Assembly: GCF_950295315.1 (NCBI RefSeq) | Contig: NC_080179.1 | Location: 69,749,115 to 69,813,114, forward strand | Direction: 5' to 3' | DNA from: Erinaceus europaeus | Lineage: Eukaryota > Chordata > Mammalia > Eulipotyphla > Erinaceidae | DNA length: 64,000 nucleotides | Part shown: positions 11,645-22,168 of the stretch, piece by piece | Numbering within the stretch: position 1 is the first letter of the stretch | Layout: the number at the start of each line of letters is the position of its first letter | Translations under genes and position numbers: made by a program | The notes under the pieces: model-generated | Database searches by the model: none | The model's input: the letters and a program-made list of their open reading frames with translations, nothing else | What the model was told of the DNA's origin: nothing

Positions 11645-11810
11645 TGTTTTCTCTGAACCAACCCCAGGCTAAGTTTTTTAGATAGGAAGAAGGAATGACA
11701 TCACAGCACCAAAGCCTCCCCCAGTGTGGTGGGGATCAAGCTCAAACCTGGGTCATGTGCATGGCAAAGCAGGCACCCTCCCTAGTGAACTATCTAGAAG
11801 ATTCTTAAAA
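11645..11810 (-). mobile_element. SINE-D
   Basis: CATCACAGCACCAAAGCCTCC, CCAGTGTGGTGGGGATCAAG, AACCTGGGTCATGTGCATGG and CTAGTGAACTATCTAG read as the reverse complement of SINE-D. Confidence 0.7.
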
Positions 11811-11876
11811 AGTTGTTTTAATATTCTATTTTTTATTTTAAAAAAAGGGAAACTAGAGTACAGCTCAGTCCTTTTA

Positions 11877-12168
11877 AAAAATATTTTTATATTTTATTAT
11901 TTATTTATTTATTCCCTTTTGTTGCCCTTGATGTTTTATTGTTGTAGTTATTATTGTTGTCATTGTTGTTGGATAGGACAGAGAGAAATGGAGAGGGGAG
12001 GGGGAAGACAGAGAGAGGGAGAGAAAGACAGACACCTGCAGACCTGTTTCACCGCTTGTGAAGCGACACCCCTGCAGGTGGGGAGCCAGGGCTTGAACCA
12101 GGATCCTTATGCGGGTCCTTGTGCTTAGCATCACCTGCGCTTAACCCGCTGTGCTACAGCCGGACTCC
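11877..12168 (-). mobile_element. SINE-A
   Basis: TTATTTATTCCCTTTTGTTG, GGATAGGACAGAGAG, CACCTGCAGACCTG, B box GGGCTTGAACCAGG and CTTAACCCGCTGTGCTACAG. Complete. Confidence 0.93.
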
Positions 12169-13287
12169 CCTGAGTATTTTTTATAATAGCACACTGTTTT
12201 GATTTTTTTCATGCATAATGCACGTGAGCTGTCTACTACAGTGCCTGACTTATTTCAAGGAAACAATGCGGTTTTAGTTCCTTTTATTCTCACAACTTTG
12301 ACTTTGTGAAGAATCTAATTATATTAGAGCCCAGCTCAGTCCTCAGAGTGCACCCCAGATAACTTATAGCAGAACCTTAAAGAGACACTCCAAGACATTA
12401 ACATTTTTTAAAGCACTTTAAGTAATTCCAATGTGCAACCAAATTTAAGAATCATTCACACACAACATTTTTCTTCAAGATTTGCTTATAGGTATGTAAT
12501 CGTGGTTGCTCATCTTTGCCTTGAAAAGATAAGACATGCTATGCCTTGCAATAGAGACATTCTTCTTTGAAAATATTATGTGATCATTTCTGGATATTCT
12601 CACGTTTAGGTTACAAATGGCAAGGGTGAGTCACATACAGTCTTGTACTGGTCAACAAATTCTGGCAGGAGAAATATTTTGATATCTCATGTTGCTGAAA
12701 ATAATTGAGTTCATTAAAGTTACCTCTGTCTTCACTTTATCCTCTCCCCCCCCCCCAACACACACTTACTTCTAAATTAATCAGTAAAGGCTTAAAGTTA
12801 ATTTTGTTCTTCTATGATACAAAAATTTCCAGGATTCTTCACAAAGTCAAATTTGTGAGAATAAAAGGAAATAAAACGCCATTGTTTCCTTGAAATAAAT
12901 AAGTCAGGCACTGTAGTAGACAGCTCACTTGCATTATACTTGAAAAAAAAAAAATCAAAACAGTGTGCTATTATCAAAATGCCCACAAATAACATAGATT
13001 AGAGGTTAAGAAAAACTGAGGTACATTGATAGGTGAGAAAACCAGTGATTTCTTTAGCTTGTGTTGCTGCTTAGCACAGACAACTAAAAAAGGAAAGCAG
13101 ACAGAGAAAACAATAGATTATTTAATATATTTATCTTAACACCTGCTATTTGCTGGTGGAATAGAGCTTGAGAAATGCAAGGGTGGTGCATAGATTTACT
13201 ATTTGGTTGGACAAAACAACTTCCAAAGCTTCTTTAAAGCACAGAGACCTGTAAGATCTGCAATCAAAAAAAAAAAAAGGATGTGAT
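12169..13287. other. No recognisable feature
   Basis: Unique-looking sequence with a short poly-C stretch near 12748. No domain-bearing frame. Confidence 0.5.
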
Positions 13288-13575
13288 TGGGAGTTGGGCG
13301 GTAGCACAGCGGGTTCGCCAAGCGCAAGGACCATGGTAAGGATCCCAGTTTAAGCCCCCAGTTCCCCACCTGCAGAGGAGTCGATTCACAAGCGGTGAAG
13401 CAGGTCTGCAGGTATCTTTCTCTCCCCCTCTGTCTTCCCCTCCTCTCTCCATTTCTCTCTGTCCTGTCTAACAATGACGACATCAATAACAACAGTAATA
13501 ATAACTACAACAATAAAAAACAAAGGCAACAAAATGGAAAATAAATAAGTAAAAATTGAAAAAGAAAAAAAAATT
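13288..13575 (+). mobile_element. SINE-A with a head deletion
   Basis: GGCGGTAGCACAGCGGGTT runs straight into CGCCAAGCGCAAGG, so about 12-15 bp between the A box and the GCGCAAAGC motif are missing. The body, CT-rich block and A-rich tail are normal. Confidence 0.9.
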
Positions 13576-13584
13576 TAAAAAGAG

Positions 13585-13912
13585 GATGTGATTATATCAT
13601 TTGAAACAAAACTGGATAGAATTGGAGGTGCTTGTGCTAAGTGATATCACTAAAGAGGTAAAGACAATGACCAGATAATTTCACTCATAGGCAGGTTCTA
13701 GACAACTAAAGCAAAGGAATTTTCAGCAAAGGAATAATCAGACTATTTCTTGTGAAGTGTGATAATTAAGATGGTTGTGGGTTGGGTAGGAGGTTGCAAA
13801 GGGAGACAGAAACTTGATGGGAAATTATACTGACTTACATGCGTGCACCAAGTGTGGATAAGGAAATACTTCCCAACTCTTGTTAATTGTGTAAAACAAA
13901 GTTAAATCCCTA
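13585..13912 (+). mobile_element. Old L1 3' end
   Basis: ACTGGATAGAATTGGAGGTG, GTGCTAAGTGATATCACTAA, ATAATTTCACTCATAGGCAG and a 3' UTR-like remainder follow the L1 ORF2 terminus pattern with heavy divergence. Confidence 0.6.
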
Positions 13913-13914
13913 AT

Positions 13915-15119
13915 TTTTTTTAAAAAGGAGACTTAAGATAATGCAACAGATTCTGAGCCTGCACAACCAGAACAACAAAATGACCCCAAGATATTTTACA
14001 CGCAACAGCTAAGAGAGCAGAGTATATGTCTTTCTTAACCTTCTTGCCTCAGTGTCCTTTCACTACTTACTAGTCTGTTGACTATCAAAATTTATAGTGA
14101 AATGGAACAAGTAGTTCTAAACTTTGAATACTTCGGAACACTTTTCCTGAGCTTACTGCCTACTAATTTAACACGTTTCAAAAGTGCTAAATGAAATCCT
14201 ATTCCCAAATTATAAAACCAAATATTTTCCCTAGACATATCTCACATTGCTCTGTATTCCAGGAAAATTTCCCATGACCCTTGGCGTCACCTCCATTTAT
14301 TGGTTCCCAAACATACTTCTTCTGGGGAGTAAGACAATCTGGTTGAAAGCTAAAATGTGAGTATCCAGTGGCATGTCCAACAAAGCTCTTATTTTGTCGG
14401 AAGAAGTGAAAGCTAACTTCAGAAACTGAAGCTGCTTAGGAATGAAGCAAATGGTTTGCCAGACATGCCTCGAAGCCTGTCATAAAACTGCAGTATTGTT
14501 TAGGTGCAAGATAGATATTAACTAACGTTTCTGAGATGCACAAGTTAGGGCAAGAATTCTAGCAACTTGACGCACTCAAGATGGAGAGCCCAGTTAAAAA
14601 AAAATTGCCACCAACATAGTTTTTTTTTTTCTTCTCACTGTATAGTTTTTTTTTCCTTCTCACTGTCAGAACAAGAAGTGTGTTTAAGCTATTATATTAA
14701 CAGAGATTTGAAGATATACCCAGGAAGATTGCCTTTCAAGAAACTGACGCCCCCAAAGAGGTTAAATTTGGTTTAATTGTTGATTGCTTTTCAGAGTCAG
14801 AGAGAGAAAATTAATTAAAGTCAATACTCGGCAGACTGCGATGCATTTGAAATCTGATTTAATTCACAAAATGAGAGAAAGAACAACAGCCTAATTTTTT
14901 CAAATCAAGCAACATTTAGTATTTAACTCGCTGATAAACATTTAGATGTGATCAGCAAGGGAACACAAACAAATACAAGTGGCAAAACTAATTTAAGACC
15001 GAGGAAAACCCACAGTCATTAACAAAGCAAGTGGCAGTGGGGATGTCTCAGCAACACAACAGTCAAGGTTATTTTCCTGAGTGTACCCAGTGAAAATTGA
15101 CCCAGATGAAATCACTCCA
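13915..15119. other. No recognisable feature
   Basis: Unique-looking AT-rich sequence. Confidence 0.5.
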
Positions 15120-15230
15120 GTTTCCTCAAACTAGTGTCTCTGCCTCTCTCCTTTCTATCTTTCCCTCACATCTCAATTGCTTTGTCTCTAACAAATATTA
15201 AATAAATAAAATTTTAAAAACAGAAACACA
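15120..15230 (+). mobile_element. SINE remnant (CT-rich block and tail only)
   Basis: GTCTCTGCCTCTCTCCTTTC, CTCTAACAAATATTAAATAA and an A-rich end. The head is unrecognisable. Confidence 0.45.
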
Positions 15231-15794
15231 AAACTATGTCCACATGTAGAAATAAAATCTGATGTCCCAAGTTTTAAAATGACGTGAGAAACCATTGACC
15301 CTTCCCTACATTTCTCTCCAGAAGAAACCCAAAATTCTGGGCATGGAATATATTTTAATCTTCATTTGATTTCCATTGGTCTATGACATTCGTCCCAGAG
15401 GAATACTATGCCAACTGAAAGAACCCCTAATTTATAGCTATAAATATTGGTACATTTATATATAATGGAATCATTAATCTATATAAAAGAATGAATGGGA
15501 TCATTACAATGGCGACTTTATAGGCATTTTAAATTCAGAAGTTTTCAATTTTGTAATGATTTCTTTACTTAATGAGAGGGAAGGAGAGAGACAGACAAAC
15601 CAGAGCCCCAGTCACAGGCTATAGCAACTCGAAGTCCCCTGCAGCTCTGCGGATCCGGTCTAGGGCCTCCGACTTACGAATGCTGTTTTCTAGTGACTTT
15701 CTATGTCTATTAAAAGCATTTTTATTTAGCTTCTTCAAAAAAAAAATATTCTAGCTATTGTTATTGCACATATTCACTATTTCATTGTTCTATA
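15231..15794. other. No recognisable feature
   Basis: Mixed sequence. Part of 15560-15690 may be a decayed SINE (AGAGCCCCAGTCACAGGCTA) but I cannot place it. Confidence 0.4.
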
Positions 15795-16385
15795 CTGACT
15801 TTTTTATCCAGATATAAACAGACAGACAAATGGGGCAACAGAAAGACCACCAACCACAGCCTTTGAGCTGTCATTAGTGCCACTGTAGCCCTCCCTAACC
15901 CATAGGATAAGAGGGGCACAACTCCACACAGTTCCCACCCCCAGAACTCTGTATCCCATCCCCTCCCCTGATAGCTTTCCTAGTCTTTATCCCTCTGGGA
16001 GCATGGACCCAGGGGCATTATGGGATGCAGAAGGTGGAAGGTCTGGCTTCTGTAATTGCTTCCCCGCTGAACATGGGCGTTGACAGGTGGATCCATACTC
16101 CCAGCCTGTCTCTCTCTTTCCCTAGTGGGCCAGGGCTCTGGGGAATCAGAGCTCCAGGACACACTGGTGGGGTCGTCTGTCCAGGGAAGTCTGGTTGGCA
16201 TCATGCTGGCATCTGGAACCCGGTGGCTGAAAAGAGATTTAACATACAAAGCCAAACAAATAGTTGAACAATCATGGACCTAAAGGCTGGAATAGTGCAG
16301 ATGAAGAGTTGGGTGGGGGGCTCCATTTGGTAGATAGCTAGTAGACATATTTTAGTTATATTCCAAAGGGCCTGTGGCTATACTA
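15795..16385 (-). mobile_element. L1-B type 3' end
   Basis: Reverse complement of the L1-B terminal block: plus strand shows CCCATAGGATAAGAGGGGC, AGTTCCCACCCCCAGAACTC, CCCCTCCCCTGATAGC and CCCTCTGGGAGCATGGACCC. Upstream in element sense it matches 55.5-55.9 and 57.8-58.2 kb (GCTTCCCCGCTGAACATGGG, CCTGGACAG region). Confidence 0.8.
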
Positions 16386-16778
16386 GTTTTTTGTTTTTTT
16401 TTTTTTTTAGCCGCATTTTTTCTTTTTTCCTCCAAGGTTATTGCTGAGGCTTGGTGCCTACACTATGAATCCACTGCTCCTGGAGGCCTTTTTTTTTTTC
16501 ATTTTGTTGTTCTTGTTTTATCATTGTTGGATTATTATTGTTGTCATTATTGTTGTCTTCGTTGTTGGATAGGACAGAGAGAAGTAGAGAGAGGAAAGGA
16601 AGACAGAGAAGGGGAGAGAAAGACAGACACCTGCAGACTTCCTTCACTGCCTGTGAAGCGACTCCCCTGCAGGTGGGGAGCCGGGGGCTCAAACCAGGAT
16701 CCTTACGTTGGTCCTTGAGCTTTGAGTCATGTGCGCTTAACCTGCTGCGCCATCGCACAGCCCCTTCTTTTTCTTTTT
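16386..16778 (-). mobile_element. SINE-A-long
   Basis: Poly-T, CCAAGGTTATTGCTGAGGC, CCACTGCTCCTGGAGGCC (extra module), GGATAGGACAGAGAGAAG, CCCCTGCAGGTGGGGAGCC and CTTAACCTGCTGCGCCATCG. It sits exactly at the orientation switch between the L1-B end and the inverted segment to its right. Confidence 0.92.
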
Positions 16779-16794
16779 CCCCTGAGCCTGAAAT

Positions 16795-17074
16795 CTGATA
16801 TGCAGGATCCAAGTAATTGTCTGGGGAGATGATGTCATGGCTGGGAAAAGGACCAGAAAGCTGAATCTGGGAAGAGAGTAGCTCCTTAACATGGGAAAGG
16901 GGTATAAATATTGTTGACTGTAAACCCCATTGATTTGATTTGATCTGGGGCCCATATTCAGTTTAGGAGCCTATGTGACCTCTGCATCCCTCTAGATCTG
17001 AGCTCACATTCTGTGGTCATGAGTAGGAACATTCCAAGCTGCCCCAATATCAACACATCTTCCTCAGGTGTAAC
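16795..17074 (+). mobile_element. L1-B 3' UTR module, inverted relative to its neighbour
   Basis: TTGTCTGGGGAGATGATGTC, GGGAAGAGAGTAGCTCC and AACCCCATTGATTTGAT match 57640-57775. There the module has the same orientation as its 3' end; here it is opposite to 15795-16385. An inversion or 5'-inverted retro-insertion is implied. Confidence 0.7.
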
Positions 17075-17362
17075 ATAGAGTATGTTGTCCAGCCTCCCTT
17101 CGGAGGATGGAACATTCTCTACCATTGTTGATCCAAGTTGAAGGCAAGGTCCTACGGGAGCTCACAAAGGGGTCTGTTTTGTTGTTCCTAATAAAAATGA
17201 CCGGTAACAATGGAGAGAGGGGTTTATTCCCCACATGCTTCTCTCAATTCATACCAAATGATATTGCATCTGCCAACCCCAGCCTAATAAATGCAGTGAG
17301 TACCACATCAGCATGTTTTATGCAGACTGTGCCCAGAGAAGTCAGGCATGGAATGTCAACCC
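17075..17362 (+). repeat. Module pair A (154 bp) and B (134 bp), first copy
   Basis: A (17075-17228) holds GAGTATGTTGTCCAGCC to GGGGTTTATT. B (17229-17362) holds CCACATGCTTCTCTC to GAATGTCAACCC. Both recur, reverse-complemented but in the same left-to-right order, at 17787-18073. Confidence 0.9.
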
Positions 17363-17786
17363 TTCACCCTCATTACTCAGGTGAGACCTTTCATAGTATT
17401 TTCTAATTCCATTCCAGGCAGTTCACTTCCTAACAAAGTCCCAAAACCTAGATATAGGCCAGGTCTCATGAGATAGAGCATATGTTCACATGTATCTATA
17501 AATTAGGGCAAAATATACACCTGAAAGCAAAAATACACAATAGTCTGCAGTGAGTCAGTATAAAGTTCCTAATGAAATAGTGTCTACTTAGACTTACTCT
17601 CCTCACCTATTTCCTATTATAGTTCTCTCACTCACTCCAAAGCTAACCTTATCAAAACAAGGACTGCAAAAGCTGAATAAGGGCAAGAGACTTGCATACT
17701 TTAATGGTTACTCTTTAGTCACTCTCAGACCACCCCAGTAGGGGAGTCCAGAGATTCCCAAACAGATATGATGGGCCTAGACCTGG
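17363..17786 (-). mobile_element. Spacer between the A/B module copies, probable L1 3' UTR
   Basis: No similarity found elsewhere in the window. It lies between two copies of L1 3' UTR modules and is taken as part of the same long 3' UTR; orientation inferred from the ORF2 fragment to its right. Confidence 0.4.
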
Positions 17787-18073
17787 AATAAACCCCTCTC
17801 TCCATTGTTACCCGTCATTTTTATTAGGAACAACAAAACAGACCCCTTTGTGGGCCCCCGTAGGACCTTGGCCTCAACTTGGATCAACAATGGTAGAGAA
17901 TGTTCCATCCTCCGAAGGGAGGCTGGACAACATACTCTATGGGTTGACATTCCATGCCTGACTTCTCTGGGCACAGTCTGCATAAAACATGCTAAGGTGG
18001 TACTCACTGCATTGATTAGGTTGGGGTTGGCAAATGCAATATCATTTGGTATGAATTGAGAGAAGCATGTGGG
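17787..18073 (-). repeat. Module pair A and B, second copy, each inverted
   Basis: A' at 17787-17940 (AATAAACCCCTCTCTCC to CATACTCTAT) and B' at 17941-18073 (GGGTTGACATTCC to AAGCATGTGGG) abut without a gap, as in the first copy. Confidence 0.9.
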
Positions 18074-18249
18074 AAAGTGAGCCCCACCCTAGAGGTTCCA
18101 GGACTGGGGGAAATATAGGCTCTATAGAGGAAACGGGAGTTTCCTGTTGTCTTAGGGTTTAAGAAGACAATAGATAATTTTTGCTATAATCACATTATTT
18201 GGCAATTGGGTTAACTTTGGTGCCCTACTCCAGTTTAGTCAAATCCCAT

Positions 18250-18872
18250 TTTTAGTTTCCCTTTCTGTTATTGTTTCTCAGCTTCTGTTTATGAGTAGGA
18301 TCATCCCATACTCATCTTTATCATTCTGACTTAGCTCACTTAACATAATTCCTTCTAGCTCCATGCACGATGGGTCAGAGAAGGTAGGTTCATTGCTCTT
18401 AACAGCTGTATAGTATCCCTTTGTGTATATACACCACAACTTTCTCTCTCATCCACTCATCTGTTGTTGGGCACCTGGGTTGCTTCCAGGTTTTAGCTAT
18501 TATGAACTGTGCTGCTATGAACATAGGAGTACACATTTCTTTTTGGTTGGGTATTATGGAGTCCTTGGGGTATATCCCTAGGAGAGGAATTACTGGGTCA
18601 TATGGAAGGTCCATATCTAGCCTTGTGAGAGTTCTCCAGACTGTTCTCCACAGAGGATGGACCAATTTACATTCCCACCAGCAGTGCAGAAGGGTTCCTC
18701 TGTCCCCACAGCCTCTCCAGCACTTGTTGCTGCTGTCCTTATTGATGTATGCCATTATCACAGGGGTGAGGTGGTATCTCAGTGCTGTCTCTATTTGCAT
18801 TTCTCTGACAATCAGTGACCTGGAACAATTTTTCATGTGTTTGTTAGCCTTGATACTGGGCCCTGTGTACAA
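18250..18872 (-). pseudogene. L1 ORF2 C-terminal fragment
   Basis: A 157-residue open stretch (18399-18872) contains [18 protein letters not shown], the CCHC-like motif of the L1 ORF2 C-terminus, then [15 protein letters not shown] and [18 protein letters not shown]. The usual 'TMEYYSA.KNGDFT' end is frame-broken. 5'-truncated and diverged from the young copies at 47 and 61 kb. Confidence 0.9.
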
Positions 18873-19311
18873 TAAGGCAGATGCCCTACCAGTGAGTTAT
18901 TCCTCTGGCTCCATATTGAAGCCACTTAAAGAAGTTGAAAACAGTATTCTCTTCCAGAGTCTAAATGCAAGTGGCAACAATACCTCATTTCTCATGAATA
19001 ATTATTAATTTTGAATAATTGTAGTATTATATATCATCTATCAATATATAGATCATTATATCATATGTCATTTTAACTTGAATACCATTGTGAAGAAAAC
19101 TATAACTGACAACAGAAAGGTTAAAATATATTACTCCATATTGCATAAGATAGGACATATATTATGTATTATATGACGGGATAATTCCATAGTTCCCAGG
19201 TGGTACTAAGGTGCCCCAGTGTAGTAAAAGGAACATACAGAGACTACATGGGTGATGCTGTTGATCATTACTAAATCACTAATAAAATAAAAATTTTAAA
19301 AAAGAAGTCAG
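18873..19311. other. Mostly unrecognised; SINE-D-like tail near 18850-18910
   Basis: GCAGATGCCCTACCAGTGAG resembles a tRNA-like SINE head in reverse complement. The rest is AT-rich. Confidence 0.35.
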
Positions 19312-19610
19312 TATAGGGGACCAGATGGTAGCACATCTGGTTAAGAGGACTTAAAAAATAGTCATATTACTAAACACATGGACCCAGGTTCAAGTCAGTT
19401 TCTTACCCAGGGTGCTTCACAAGTGGGAAAGCAGGTTTTCAGGTGTCTATCTTTCACTATACTTCTCTATCTTATTGTTCTCTCTGTTTCTTCCTATCCT
19501 ATTAATACAAATTAGAAAGAAAAAATAATAATAAGGCAGCCGGTAGTGGTGGCTTCATAGTACTAGCACCAAGCCCCTGCAGTAACCCTAGTGGTAATAA
19601 GAAATTAAAA
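19312..19610 (+). mobile_element. SINE-A-long, old
   Basis: GGTAGCACATCTGGTTAAG, B box GGTTCAAGTC, AGGTGTCTATCTTTC, then the extra module (AGTACTAGCACCAAGCCCC, AGTAACCCTAGTGG). Many substitutions and a 5' insertion. Confidence 0.7.
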
Positions 19611-19654
19611 ATAAAAAGTCAATATACAGAATTTAGATATAATAAGTGAGGAAC

Positions 19655-20033
19655 TGCCAGACTAGCTAGCTTCACGGGCGGGAGACAGACGACCAGGGAC
19701 TCATGGCTGAGCTGTACACAGTATCTCTTTATTCATGTGGAACGCAACACAATCTAAGCCATCTCTAATCACAATCCTGTCCTTATATATACTCACCAAG
19801 TAGGGTGGAAACAGGATGTGACATAGAGAAGGTGGAGAGAAAAGACAGTGGTGGAAATCAGGGTGACTATGAGAGGAGGCGGAGCAAAAAGACATCATGA
19901 ACCAGTGGGGATTAAACCAATGCCCTGCAAGCAGGGCGGTGCTTAGTTAACAGTGGTTATGTAAATAGAATACAGTGTTAAGCAGGGGGGATTAAACCAA
20001 TGAAACATAAGGGGTCTTAGAAGCATACCAACA
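19655..20033 (-). mobile_element. Solo LTR, 379 bp, with perfect 6-bp target duplication
   Basis: Bounded by TG...CA, with AGGAAC at 19649-19654 and again at 20034-20039. In element sense there is a TATA-like GTATATATAAGG and, downstream, AATAAAG, as expected for U3 and R. A 6-bp duplication fits class II (ERVK-like) elements. No internal viral genes are present; recombination between the two LTRs of a provirus is the usual origin. Confidence 0.85.
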
Positions 20034-20039
20034 AGGAAC

Positions 20040-20854
20040 AGAGTGGCTGTTACATTTGCAAGTATTAGCCACCACTTACAAGGCAAATCTTAATTTAGGA
20101 TGGTTTGGTTTGCCCATGCTGCTGTTCCATAAATCAAGTGCAAATTACATGAGCCTGGGGAGCTGTGTATTAGAGTCCCTAAGTCAGAAAACCTACTTTA
20201 CTCATTACATATTTTCCCATTTCATGTGGGAGGAGACATGCCAGAAATACTTTGGAAAAGTTTCAACTGGTGTTGAATGTTCTCTCGGTCACAATTTCAG
20301 AAAAGGTAAAGGAACTTCATGCCCCATGTGAGCGATCAGGCAATGTTTATGTGTCCCCTTTGCTTTGCAAACAGCTGGAACAACTTTAGACCCTGACGCG
20401 AGAATGGCAGAGTGAGAATATCTACTGATCATTCCTTGGAGAAAACAGACTTTTAAATAATTACCTCTTCTCTTACTAAAAACTTCACACTGGCTTTTTT
20501 CTCTTTATATCTCCAAATGCTCTCACAACTACAGACTGGAAATACTACAGCTCTTGACTTGCCTTGTGTTTAGTCTCAATTTCCCATGTAATTATTCATT
20601 TCTAAAGAAAAGGAGGCATTTTTTTTTTAGTTCCCTTAAAGTTTTCTCCCTAACAATTCCTGCGTATCCATTGTTTTGAAAGCAACACCATGGAATTTAG
20701 GCAAAAAAAAAAAAAATTAAACATTATGCTAAGTTATAAAGGTATACTCTAACAAAAATATCGATTTTTGGTACTTCATATCATTACATATCACAATTTT
20801 AAGGATTATTCATATAATTGTATGTCAGTAAGTTCATTCATTCATTCATTTTTG
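20040..20854. other. No recognisable feature
   Basis: Unique-looking. The 91-residue frame at 20056-20331 has no recognisable domain. A short ATTC repeat lies near 20838. Confidence 0.5.
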
Positions 20855-20975
20855 TGACTTGGATTTTACTGCTTCAGGCTGAGTTTTATTTGTTTTCAGA
20901 TAGAAAAACACCACATCACCAATGCTTCCTTTAGTGTGATAGGTACTGGGGCTGAACCTGGTTTGTGTACAAGCT
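20855..20975 (-). mobile_element. SINE-D, diverged
   Basis: CACCAATGCTTCCTTTAGTG, ATAGGTACTGGGGCTGAACC and TGGTTTGTGTACAAGC fit the SINE-D reverse complement. Confidence 0.6.
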
Positions 20976-21228
20976 AAAGGAAGTGAATGTCCAAGTGAGC
21001 TGTCTTGCCTGCCCAAGGCAAAAAAGAGCAGAGCACTGCTTCATCACTTACAGTGCTAGAAATCAAGACTGGTTTCAAGCGTGGTGTATGTAATTCTCTA
21101 CTTATTGAGCTCAGTGTATGCAGAATTCCACCATTCTCAGGGCAAGTTTTTTTTTTATTCCCTGTTGAGTAGAACCCCCCCCCCCCAAACACATACACAG
21201 ATACATATAGAAGCAGAGGCACCACAGG

Positions 21229-21990
21229 GGGCTGGGCGGTAGCACCCCGGATTATGCTCACAAAGCCGGAAGCACAAGGACCCGCATAAGCATCCCTGTT
21301 CTTCTTCTGGCGTTTGCCCTTCTTCCATAGCCAGTCAACAGTGTCAGGTTGAGCCCGATGTAAAGTTTCGAGACCTCCTTTGAATCTGGAGAGGTGGCAG
21401 TCATTGACTATGTGGGTCATAGTCTGTCTGCAGCCGCAGGGGCAGTTCGGGTCGTCTCTGGCTCCCCAGCGATGGAACATAGCGGCGCACCGGCCATGGC
21501 CTGTTCCATAGCGATTGAGGAGGGCCCGATCATAACGTGCTAGGTCAAAGCCGGGTTGACGCTCGCAGGGGTCTGTGATGAGGTGTTTGTTCTTGACCTC
21601 AGCTGACTGCCAACTCTGTTTCCAAGAGTCTGGAACAGAGAAGTTCAGTGTAGGCGTAGGGGACCAGATTGGGTGAGGAGACATCAAGCGTTGGACAGGG
21701 TGGGCGAAGATATCCGCTTAGATTGGCAGGTCCGGTCGGGCGTAGACGTGGGAAATGAACTTAGATGATGCCGCATCCCTGTTAAAGCCCCCAGCTCCCG
21801 AACTGCAGGGGGGGTCACTTCACAGGTGGTGAAGCAGGTCAGCAGGTGTCTATCTTTCTCTCTTCCTTTCTGTCTTCAATTCCTCTCTAGATTTCTCTCT
21901 GTCCTATCCAGCAACAACAACTGTAATGGCAACAGTAAAAAAAAAAAAAAAAAAAGTAAATGATGGCAACAACAAGGGCAACAAAATGGG
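21229..21990 (+). mobile_element. SINE-A interrupted by a JL insertion
   Basis: Left part 21229-21300 (GGGGCTGGGCGGTAGCACC to GCATCCCTGTT). The right part resumes at 21773 (GCATCCCTGTTAAAGCCCCC) through the CT-rich block and poly-A at about 21938-21954. Removing 21301-21772 and one duplicate restores SINE continuity, so JL is younger than this SINE. Confidence 0.92.
21301..21772 (-). mobile_element. JL non-LTR retrotransposon, 5'-truncated 3' end
   Basis: On the minus strand an open frame runs through the end of the ORF: PIWSPTPTLNFSVPDSWKQS, then QPGFDLARYDRALLNRYG, HRWGARDDPNCPCG and RQTMTHIVNDCHLSRFKGG. The cysteine/histidine pattern (CPCG...H...C) is typical of the C-termini of jockey/CR1/I-type LINEs. 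Flanks duplicate GCATCCCTGTT (21290-21300 and 21773-21783). The 5' junction has about 7 bp of microhomology (GCATCCC) with the intact element at 52.34 kb. The normal TAG stop is CAG here, so the frame reads on into the SINE. Confidence 0.88.
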
Positions 21991-21999
21991 GGGGGGGGA

Positions 22000-22168
22000 T
22001 AAAGAAGCAGAGACACCACACCACTCATGAAGTGTCATGAATTCTACCATTCATGAAGACTTTCCTGTGTAGGCACTCCCATGCAGTAGCCTAGGGCTCT
22101 AATCTAGGTCCTGATACATGGCAACACTGTAGCATCTACTGGGTAAGCCACCTGCCAGCCCCGTATTA
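22000..22168 (-). mobile_element. SINE-C, diverged
   Basis: GCAGAGACACCACACCACTC, CCATGCAGTAGCCTAGGGC, TCTAATCTAGGTCCTGATAC and GGGTAAGCCACCTGCCAGC resemble a decayed SINE head in reverse complement. Confidence 0.55.

Noticed and set aside
11724..12128. 134-residue frame
   Set aside because: Runs across SINE-D, unique sequence and SINE-A; many frames of 60-140 residues here are SINE or microsatellite translations (for example 3045-3401, 16374-16718, 38704-39123).
20974..21687. 237-residue open frame as a host gene
   Set aside because: It is the JL C-terminus reading through its lost stop into the surrounding SINE.
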